From Chloroflexota bacterium (lineage in GTDB: Bacteria; Chloroflexota; Limnocylindria; Limnocylindrales; CSP1-4), in contig JAJYGO010000194.1 in NCBI GenBank assembly GCA_021785115.1, positions 1 through 5,167 of the forward strand: a DNA stretch of 5,167 nucleotides, read 5' to 3'. Of the stretch, positions 1 to 4,623 are shown piece by piece. The notes under the pieces are model-generated. The model made no database searches and had not been told where the DNA came from. It saw nothing but the letters and a program-made list of their open reading frames with translations. How positions within the stretch are numbered: the first letter of the stretch is position 1; each line of letters begins with the position of its first letter. A program made the position numbers and the translations under genes.

Positions 1-166
1 CCGCGAGCCGCTCGGCCATCGCCCTCGATGGTCGACGCTCCCCCGTCTCGATCTTGCGGACGGTGATCGTCGCGCAGCCAACCAGCTGGCCCAGCTGCTG
101 CTGGGTGAGATCGAGCCCCCCGCGCCGTCGGCGCACCCACACGCCGAAGGGAACCGCGGCCGTCAT
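1..166 (-). CDS. XRE-family helix-turn-helix regulator, N-terminus only
   Basis: Reading the minus strand from the ATG at 166-164 gives 55 codons that remain open to the window edge, so only the N-terminus is present. Residues about 8-50 form a typical XRE/Cro-type DNA-binding domain: FGVWVRRRRGGLDLTQQQLG, then LVGCATITVRKIETGERRPS and an AMAERLA helix. The TQQQLGQLVGC segment fits helix 2. The TITVRKIETGERRPS segment fits the recognition helix and the turn after it. In actinobacteria and Chloroflexota this N-terminus often heads a large regulator with an NTPase/TPR or BTAD-like region; that part lies outside the window and is inference. No strong Shine-Dalgarno sequence is seen; the start is chosen because the domain begins right after it. 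Confidence 0.8.
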   Translation of the reverse strand, partial: MTAAVPFGVWVRRRRGGLDLTQQQLGQLVGCATITVRKIETGERRPSRAMAERLA

Positions 167-225
167 CGGGACGGACGACCTTCGCAGACGGCCCTCGCAG
201 AAGGGGCCACCCGATCCTCCGACGG

Positions 226-423
226 GGAGCGGTCGGGTCCCATCTCCGCGAAATGGCCGGCAGGCATGCTCACCCTGACGATCCTACAACCCCGGGGTAC
301 CGGGATGCCGGCGAGTTCTCCCCGGGCTGGAGCGCCGCCGACCGCCTCCGCGCCTGGGCGCTGCTCGGCGGCGTCCCCTACTACCTCGAGCAGACCGGGG
401 CCCCAGCGGGCGGTTCAGCATGA
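226..423 (+). pseudogene. Frameshifted fragment of an archaeal-type AAA ATPase (ATPase_2/DUF234-like)
   Basis: The plus-strand frame beginning at 226 reads GAVGSHLREMAG, like the 'GS...' sensor segment of these ATPases. After a gap it reads GYRDAGEFSPGWSAADR and RAWALLGGVPYYLEQ (about 295-393). The last block is a recognisable signature of ATP-binding proteins of the archaeal ATPase/DUF234 group, which usually read '.AY.VLGGVP.YLEQ'. Between the two blocks the family-like residues LTLTILQP are in the next frame (about 269-292), so there is an indel near 288-297, next to the run CCCCGGGG. The correct frame stops at 421-423. The N-terminal P-loop part and the C-terminal half are absent. This is a relic with no expected activity. 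The family call rests on pattern recognition only. Confidence 0.55.
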
Positions 424-495
424 TGGTCGGGAGGCTGGGCCACGGCGGCGCTGATCGGCCTGGAGGCTCTGGCGCCGCTGCGCGGCTCCCCCGGT

Positions 496-905
496 CCGCC
501 GCCAGAATCCTCGCGGGTCCTTCGGAGAAGTCCGGACGGCCTCGATGAAGCCCCCTCCTCGGGCCGGCGCAGGTACCCGATGGCCGTCGGGCGCGACACG
601 CCGAGCAGCTCGATCGCGTCGCTCGTGGTCACCCGCCCCGTCCGCAGGAGGTGCTCCACGAACCGCTCGGAGCCCGGCGGCAGCCCGGCGCGCATCCGGG
701 CCGCGATCGGGTCGTCGAGGAACGTGACCCGGACGGAGGCGCCGGTCTGCACGAAGACCGGATCCGGGAGCCCTGCGGCTCCGTCTCCTGGCACATCCGG
801 GAGACGCCTCGCCGAGCTCTTGCCCGAAGCCCAGGTCGGCCATGGCGCGCGCGAGACGACCACAGGCTTCCACGCCTGCGCCTTCCGCGAGGTAAACGGC
901 TCGCG
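496..905 (-). pseudogene. C-terminal relic of an AlbA_2/RecG-like ATP-binding regulator with winged-helix tail
   Basis: Family-like blocks follow one another on the minus strand but in changing frames. RAMADLGFGQELGE lies at about 841-802, a degraded 'G.PRM..E' segment at about 805-775, and AGLPDPVFVQTGASVRVTF at about 776-720. A helix-turn-helix follows (RVTTSDAIELLGVSRPTAIG, YLRR) down to about 555, and GGFIEAVRTSPKDPRGFWRR lies in another frame at about 558-496. This order (HATPase_c_4-like end, SVRVTF strand, winged helix, SPKDPR.(Y/F)W tail) is typical of the C-terminus of AlbA_2 (Schlafen-like) ATP-binding proteins. At least three frame changes are needed, so the gene is dead or the sequence is poor. 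The N-terminal AlbA_2 domain is missing. The boundary with the toxin relic upstream is uncertain, roughly 850-910. Confidence 0.5.
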
Positions 906-1575
906 GTGACACCTGCGGCGGCGAAGTCGGGATTCTCCTCGCGGACAAGGACCTGGAGGTCGACGAGGTCGTGGGCGCGCTCGTTGCCGGTCCCGTCTCC
1001 GACCCAGGTGCAGGCGTGGAGCTTCTGCGCGATCTGATGGTCGATCGGCAGGAGCGGGATCGGGGCGGGTTGCGGGAGGCCGACGGCTTCGAAGCGATGG
1101 AGAATGTCGTCGGCGATCCGGAGCTCAGGAGCGGTGGTACTGCCGACCTCGTCGTGCCCGAGCTCGAGGTCGATCGTGACCCAGGAACTGCCCTTGTACG
1201 AGAGGGCGACCTTGAACGGGCGCATCACGTACTCGGGCGGGACGTCTGGTGGCGGGGCCGCCGACGCCTCGGATCGGATCACACCGGAGAACTCGGACCA
1301 CCCAGCGCGGAGGTTTCTGTCCAACTCGTCGAGGCAGTCGTCAAGCGTCGCGTCCGGTCGCCGGGCGGCGTCGAGGTCCCGGCTGAACCGAGTCTGCGCG
1401 TCGCCCATGCGAACCTTGAGAGCGGTCCCGCCCTTGACGACCCGAGCGGAAGCAGCTGGCCGACGACGACGTTGGCGACGAGCCGCTCGAGGGTGTTGTC
1501 GCGGCGATCCCACTTCCGCGCCTCGTTGCGGATCCGCGCCTGAAGAGCGGCGAGAGTGCGCGGCTCGTCCGTCAT
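905..1575 (-). pseudogene. abiEii: AbiEii-type nucleotidyltransferase toxin (type IV TA), frameshifted and C-terminally truncated
   Basis: The start ATG at 1575-1573 overlaps the antitoxin stop (ATGA) and has an AGGAGAG ribosome site 5 nt upstream. The first frame gives a helical N-terminus, ending ...LERLVANVVVGQLLPLG. At 1441-1446 the family sequence moves to another frame and continues VVKGGTALKVRMG, then TRFSRDLDAAR. These are the GG(S/T) and D-x-D motifs of the DNA polymerase beta-like fold of AbiEii (PF08843). A missing base in the GGG run (CCC at 1441-1443 on the plus strand) explains the shift. Later blocks WVTIDLELG, IDHQIAQKLHACTW (Lys codon at about 1024) and RAHDLVDLQVL also match the family. 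The protein stops resembling AbiEii after REENPDF, at about 905, roughly 60 residues short of the usual 280-300. In the family the toxin transfers nucleotides, in some members to tRNA. As read, this copy should be inactive. Confidence 0.8.
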
Positions 1576-2126
1576 ACGGGCTCTCCTAACGTCGCAAGGA
1601 GGCGAGGGGTCTCATCGCGCCGGAGCAGACCACGCTCGGCGGCCTCGTGGGCGGCGGCGCGCAGTCGATCCGTCATGACGATCCCGACGCAATCCGCCAG
1701 CGCACGGGCGACGGTGGTGCACGGGATCGCCTCGTAGACGGTCAGGTCCTCGTCGCCGATCTCGGTGACGACCATCTCGATCGTCGGGGGAAGGGTCTTG
1801 TAGCGCCGGCGGCGCGTGCCGACCCGGATACGCGTCGGATTCACGAGCGCGAGGTCGTGGAGGGCGAGGACGGCGTCCGCCAACAGGAACGCGTCCTCGC
1901 CGACCGCGAGCACGGCCTCCATGTAGGGATCGCGCCCGGTGGCCGGGACGTCGTCGAAGCGATAGACGCCGTGGCCGACACGCGTGAGCCCGCCGCGGTT
2001 CACGATGGCGTGGAGCGCGTTGAGGTTGATGCCGAGCTCGGCGGCGTCGTGTGTCGTGATGTAGCCGTACCGTTCGAGCGCCCGCTCGTGCAGCGTGCGA
2101 CGACCGGTCGTGGCCAGTTCTGTCAT
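1572..2126 (-). CDS. abiEi: AbiEi-family antitoxin, type IV toxin-antitoxin locus 1
   Basis: This intact 184-residue reading frame starts at the ATG at 2126-2124. The N-terminus (RTLHERALERYGYITTHDAA, ELGINLNALHAIVNRGGLTR, VGHGVYRFDD) is the winged helix-turn-helix typical of AbiEi_4-type antitoxins; the G.YRF strand is the wing. The remainder (YMEAVLAVGEDAFLLADAVL, ALHDLALVNP, IRVGTRRRRYKTLPP, YEAIPCTTVARALADCV) matches the antitoxin domain, including the conserved 'P.TTVARAL.D' block near residues 138-148. In the family, AbiEi counteracts AbiEii without direct protein contact and represses its own operon. The stop TGA overlaps the toxin ATG by 4 nt, so the two are translationally coupled. 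The Shine-Dalgarno signal before this start is weak. A palindrome over the promoter (2153-2168) is a likely operator. No defect is visible, in contrast to its partner toxin. Confidence 0.88.
   Translation of the reverse strand: MTELATTGRRTLHERALERYGYITTHDAAELGINLNALHAIVNRGGLTRVGHGVYRFDDVPATGRDPYMEAVLAVGEDAFLLADAVLALHDLALVNPTRIRVGTRRRRYKTLPPTIEMVVTEIGDEDLTVYEAIPCTTVARALADCVGIVMTDRLRAAAHEAAERGLLRRDETPRLLATLGEPV
1581..1587 (-). promoter_or_regulatory. Shine-Dalgarno site of the locus 1 toxin
   Basis: The minus strand reads AGGAGAG inside the last codons of the antitoxin gene, 5 nt before the toxin ATG at 1575. It is the strongest ribosome site in the window and fixes the toxin start within the ATGA overlap. 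Confidence 0.7.
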
Positions 2127-2152
2127 CGATGGAGACCCTGGTGCTGAGAACC

Positions 2153-2189
2153 CTTACGAAAGCGTAAGTATGTTCGCACAGTCTGGCAA
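2153..2189 (-). promoter_or_regulatory. Promoter with overlapping palindromic operator for AbiE locus 1
   Basis: The minus strand has TTGCCA (2189-2184, five of six matches to the -35 consensus), a 17-nt spacer, and TACGCT (2166-2161) at the -10 position. The -10 hexamer overlaps a perfect inverted repeat CTTACG-AAAG-CGTAAG (plus strand 2153-2168). Transcription would begin roughly 30 nt upstream of the antitoxin ATG at 2126. AbiEi antitoxins are known to bind inverted repeats in their own promoter, so this repeat is the natural candidate operator. The -10 match is only three of six; the assignment is inference from position and symmetry. Confidence 0.5.
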
Positions 2190-2279
2190 CAGATCAGACA
2201 TCGGCGAAGGAAGCTAGGTGCGGCGCCTCACGTCGCGGGCACGTAGCCCGGAGCCCTGCCGTGCGCTCCCTCACACAGT

Positions 2280-2296
2280 CCGATGATGATCATCGG
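2280..2296. repeat. 17-bp palindrome CCGATGAT-G-ATCATCGG between the two AbiE loci
   Basis: Eight bases on each side are exactly complementary around a single central G. The site lies 18 bp beyond the stop codon of the locus 2 toxin (2314-2316) and about 90 bp upstream of the locus 1 promoter on the same strand. As RNA it could form a 7-bp stem with a 3-nt loop, but no T-run follows on the minus strand, so a classical intrinsic terminator is not supported. It may be a protein-binding site or have no role. The remaining sequence between the two loci shows nothing else. Confidence 0.3.
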
Positions 2297-2313
2297 CCGA
2301 GATGAGAACCCGC

Positions 2314-3124
2314 CTAACAGGGCGTCCATGCACGAGACGCGTCCACGATCGCCTTCCTGACTTCGTCGAAGGAGGGCGCGTCGCTCGGAAGAACGTCGCC
2401 GACTGCTCCGGGCCACACCGGCTTGTACTGGTCGACGGCAGTCTGAAGGACGTCCCTGGGATTGTGGAGCGTGACCTTCTGCGGGACCAGCCGCTTGACG
2501 GCATCGCCATCGATGATGTCATCCGCGCCGCGCGGCTCACGCTTGGAGGAGTCGGTCCAGAGGTACCAGAGGTCGTAGGGATCGCCCGGCCGACGAGGAC
2601 TGCGCTGAACAAGGCAGCGCCACTTCTCCGCGATCATCTCGTCGATCGCCAACGCGCGAATCGCGAACTTCGGGACGCCAAAAGCCTCGATGTCGAGACT
2701 GCGGGCCGGCAGGATCAAGTCTTCCCGGTAGCTCATCTCGAGCGTCAGGACCCCCGGCCCGACGGGCCCGACGTACTCGACGTTCCCGAAGTCGAGGGTG
2801 TCCACGCCAAATCTCCGGGTTCTTCGGGTCGAATGTGATCTGGAGATCCGCGCACTGATTCCGCACGACCCGCTGGAGCCGCTTCGGATCCAGGGCCGAG
2901 TGCCTGGTGCCGATCGTGCCGTCGATGTCCTTTGATGTCCGACGACTGCCATAGCCATATCGAAGGCCGAACCCGCCCTTGACCGCAAGCACTCCGCCGA
3001 CCCCGGCGTCACTCGCGATGGCGTGGGCGACTCGGATCGCCACGTAGTCGCGTTGGGCGACCGCATCCGAGAGCCCGTATTCCGTGGCGTAGTCGGAGAG
3101 CTCCTCGGGCAACAGGCCCTGCAT
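2314..3124 (-). pseudogene. abiEii: AbiEii-type nucleotidyltransferase toxin (type IV TA), one frameshift
   Basis: The ATG at 3124-3122 directly follows the antitoxin stop (TAGATG), with AGGAACGAGG just upstream as ribosome site. The first 104 codons contain LAVKGGFGLRYGYG and RRTSKDIDGTIG, the GG...LR and D-x-D nucleotidyltransferase motifs, and end TFDPKNPE. The family sequence then continues one frame over, FGVDTLDFGNVEYVGPVG, from about 2812. One extra base (or two missing) at about 2806-2815 explains this. The rest is complete: LEMSYREDLILPARSL, AIDEMIAEKWRCLVQR, GDPYDLWYLW and a C-terminus ending at TAG 2316-2314. The repaired protein would have about 269 residues, close to the family norm of 280-300. 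No second lesion is visible, so this is either a recent inactivation or a sequencing indel. It is distant in sequence from the locus 1 toxin. Confidence 0.8.
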
Positions 3125-3961
3125 CTACAACCTCGTTCCTTCGAGCGCGGGGTCATTCAAGACCAGCCGCCACCGTGTGTCGACCGGTCCCTCAGCGGGA
3201 TAGAGCGGCGAGAACGGCTTGTTGCCGCTGCGGCCGCGAAGCGGAGCAAGATCCTCTGCGCCGGGCAGATGGAGCATGTCGAGCAGGAAGCCGAGTCGCC
3301 GGGCCGTCTGCGCGTTGCCATGGCGCTGGACGAACCCGGCCCAGTCGGTGTGACTCCACATGCCGCGCCGCCGACCGCTCTCAAGCATCTCGAGGACCAG
3401 GGCGGTGTCCCGCTGAGGCCGAGCACCTCGTCGTGCCGATTCCTGGGTCAGCAGGAGCGCGATGACCTTCGCGGGTGACGCCACGACGGCTCTGGTCGGC
3501 GTCTCGATGTTGTCGGCCGCGACCGATTGGCGCGACCCCTGGGTAAAGGCGAAGTGCACCCCGCGAAAATCAACCGGCCGCTTGGGGCGTGGAATCTGGA
3601 TCTCCACGGTGCTGGGCGTGTCGAGGGTGAGGCGGTGATGCTCAGCGGCAGCTCGGCCGACGATGGCGTACGACTCGTTCGCCAGCCACGCCGCGACGAG
3701 GTCGATCGGGAGCACTGGCACGCGTCCCGAGCGAGGATGAACGACGTAGGAGCCGCGTTCGAGGCGGTCGACCAGCCCGGCGTCCACGAGACGGCTCACG
3801 GCGTGTCGTGCCTGGTCCGCGGTCATACTGGCGGGAACGGACAGGTTGTTCAGGGTCCAGACCCGGCCTCTGGCGCGGTCCATCGCTCGAAGGATCTCGT
3901 GCTCGAGCGGGCCGATCCTGACCTCTGCCTTAGAAGTGATCATAATGCTGTCCAACGACAT
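3125..3961 (-). CDS. abiEi: AbiEi-family antitoxin, type IV toxin-antitoxin locus 2
   Basis: This intact 278-residue frame begins at the ATG at 3961-3959. A second ATG at 3943 (MITSKAEV) is also possible because neither has a strong ribosome site. Residues about 17-75 form a winged helix-turn-helix (PLEHEILRAMDRARGRVWTL, MTADQARHAVSRLVDAGLVD, LERGSYVVHP). The middle (SYAIVGRAAAEHHRLT, VEIQIPRPKRPVDFRGVHF, TPTRAVVASPAKVIALLL) is the AbiEi antitoxin domain, with the 'A..HH.LT' and 'SPAKVIALLL' blocks. The C-terminus (ARRLGFLLDMLHLPG, VDTRWRLVLNDP) is also typical. It is longer than, and of a different subtype from, the 184-residue antitoxin of locus 1. It is expected to repress the operon and neutralise the downstream toxin, whose start codon touches its stop. 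No lesion is visible. Confidence 0.88.
   Translation of the reverse strand: MSLDSIMITSKAEVRIGPLEHEILRAMDRARGRVWTLNNLSVPASMTADQARHAVSRLVDAGLVDRLERGSYVVHPRSGRVPVLPIDLVAAWLANESYAIVGRAAAEHHRLTLDTPSTVEIQIPRPKRPVDFRGVHFAFTQGSRQSVAADNIETPTRAVVASPAKVIALLLTQESARRGARPQRDTALVLEMLESGRRRGMWSHTDWAGFVQRHGNAQTARRLGFLLDMLHLPGAEDLAPLRGRSGNKPFSPLYPAEGPVDTRWRLVLNDPALEGTRL
3131..3140 (-). promoter_or_regulatory. Shine-Dalgarno site of the locus 2 toxin
   Basis: The minus strand reads AGGAACGAGG inside the last codons of the antitoxin. GAGG ends 6 nt before the toxin ATG at 3124. With the adjoining TAGATG it supports coupled translation. Confidence 0.55.
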
Positions 3962-3982
3962 TGTCTCGTGATTTAGGGCACG

Positions 3983-4013
3983 CCTATCATGCCCCTTCTG
4001 AGGGGCATGTCAA
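3983..4013 (-). promoter_or_regulatory. Promoter of AbiE locus 2 with operator-like inverted repeat in the spacer
   Basis: The minus strand contains a perfect -35 TTGACA (4013-4008). The spacer is almost wholly a 22-bp inverted repeat CATGCCCCT-TCTG-AGGGGCATG (plus strand 3988-4009), with nine perfect pairs and a 4-nt centre. A weak -10 follows: GATAGG (3988-3983, spacer 19) or TGATAG (3989-3984, spacer 18). The antitoxin ATG is at 3961, giving a short leader. A repressor dimer bound to this repeat would block RNA polymerase directly, which fits the autoregulation described for AbiEi. Binding by this antitoxin is inferred. Confidence 0.6.
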
Positions 4014-4355
4014 CTTCGCGCCACGAGACCGTCTTCGCCGTGACATCGAAGGTGTCGGGCAATAGCGCAACGGGACTGTCTGGCAGCCGACGATCCCGTC
4101 GCATGGACCTCCCCGCGCCGCGCCCGACATCCGCCCGCGATGACGCCGTCCCCCTCGCTCGCCGCCTCGACTGCCACTCCCCTCGCGGGGCCGCACCCCC
4201 GCGTCCGCGACGACCTTGACGGATCGCCCTGGAAGCTCTTCACTGGGCCCACGGACCTCAGCTGTTTCGGCTGTGAAGCCCGCCAACAACTTCACGGGGA
4301 GACGCTCGACCGGGTGGTCGCCGTGCACGAACCGGGCTGATAGACTGCTCTCCGC
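4014..4355. other. Region without a confident gene between AbiE locus 2 and the tRNA fragment
   Basis: No convincing gene was recognised. The best candidate is a plus-strand frame at 4140-4340 (66 codons, mostly G/C third positions) ending LSCFGCEARQQLHGETL and VVAVHEPG just before the tRNA. It has a Cys-x-x-Cys pair but no ribosome site, and I recognise no family; it could be the tail of an older chromosomal gene. Minus-strand open frames here are rich in Arg and Gly and look like composition artefacts. The end of the region carries a possible tRNA promoter. Confidence 0.3.
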
Positions 4356-4389
4356 GCCGACATAGCTCAGCGGTAGAGCAGCTGTTTCG
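4259..4389 (+). repeat. 11-bp direct repeat CAGCTGTTTCG, copies 120 bp apart
   Basis: CAGCTGTTTCG occurs at 4259-4269 and again at 4379-4389, where it forms the anticodon-stem part of the broken tRNA. Both copies are followed within a few bases by AAGCC. Matching short repeats at a tRNA anticodon arm can be attachment-site cores, but the short length and the open frame around the left copy make chance similarity possible. Confidence 0.25.
4341..4346 (+). promoter_or_regulatory. Possible -10 box of the tRNA gene
   Basis: TAGACT (four of six matches to TATAAT) lies 9 nt before the first tRNA base, the spacing expected when transcription starts just ahead of a tRNA. No good -35 is seen 16-18 nt upstream. 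If real, the promoter of the tRNA survived while its 3' half was lost. Confidence 0.3.
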
Positions 4390-4392
4390 TAA
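4356..4392 (+). tRNA. Truncated tRNA-Thr(CGU), 5' half only
   Basis: The 37 bases read as a perfect 5' half of a tRNA. Acceptor strand GCCGACA is followed by TA, D stem GCTC/GAGC around loop AGCGGTA, base A26, anticodon stem strand GCTGT, and loop TTCGTAA with anticodon CGT (threonine). The expected continuation (ACAGC, variable loop, T arm with GTTCRA, and TGTCGGC) is absent. From 4393 the sequence becomes unrelated GC-rich DNA, and no T arm or matching acceptor strand in the right order is seen in the remaining 775 bp. The break lies exactly at the end of the anticodon loop, a known target of tyrosine-recombinase elements, which suggests disruption by integration or by imprecise excision. 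It cannot give a functional tRNA. Confidence 0.75.
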
Positions 4393-4444
4393 GCCTCCCG
4401 CGGCGAGCGCTGTGCGCCGAGCGCGGCGCCCCGAGCGAAACGGC
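4381..4444 (+). repeat. Inverted repeat pairing the tRNA anticodon strand with downstream DNA
   Basis: GCTGTTTCG (4381-4389) can pair over nine positions, one of them a G-U wobble, with CGAAACGGC (4436-4444). Inside lies a 6-bp hairpin GCGCCG-AGCG-CGGCGC (4414-4429). A transcript of the broken tRNA would therefore fold a new long stem-loop in place of the anticodon arm. No T arm follows 4444, so this is not simply an intron-containing tRNA. Confidence 0.35.
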
Positions 4445-4623
4445 CCAAGTTATCTGCTGTAATGGCGAATGCCCTGACCGCCTCAGACGGTCGCTGCGCC
4501 CCGTTCCTGGCTCGAGCTCACTCCAGACACCCCGATCGAGTCTAGAGATCGGGCCGAACCTGGGCTCGGTCGGCGTCGGGAAGCGTCCACGAAAAAGCAG
4601 CACACATCGGGGGCCGGTCGGAC
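4393..4623. other. Gene-poor stretch between the broken tRNA and the Fic gene
   Basis: No gene is recognised. The minus-strand frame that the Fic gene shifts into stays open through here but loses family resemblance. The stretch holds the stem-loop at 4381-4444 and a CCCGATC/GATCGGG inverted repeat at 4531-4553 (9-nt loop, no T-run). It may be the terminal non-coding part of whatever element interrupted the tRNA; that is inference. Confidence 0.3.

Noticed and set aside
182..201. TCGCAGA direct repeat upstream of the XRE gene
   Set aside because: Seven bases repeated once in GC-rich DNA is not distinguishable from chance.
629..1513. A single 294-codon minus-strand gene starting at 1513
   Set aside because: Its first ~24 residues (AARRQRRRRP-like) are out of frame with the real toxin N-terminus and its last ~90 are Arg-rich noise. 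Only the middle is toxin; the true start is at 1575.
971..1543. Long plus-strand open frame of 190 codons
   Set aside because: It lies opposite the AbiEii toxin, whose motifs are on the minus strand. It has no recognisable domain and follows from high GC.
3987..4448. Minus-strand 153-codon frame spanning the promoter and tRNA fragment
   Set aside because: It is Gly/Arg-rich, resembles no family, and would run across the locus 2 promoter and the tRNA half on the opposite strand.
4531..4553. CCCGATC/GATCGGG hairpin as a terminator
   Set aside because: The 7-bp stem has a 9-nt loop and no T-run on either strand, and it sits about 70 bp beyond the end of the Fic frame.
4386..4623. Group I or archaeal-type intron in the tRNA anticodon loop
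   Set aside because: The position would suit an intron, but no group I core, no 3' exon with ACAGC and a T arm, and no acceptor strand follow within the window.
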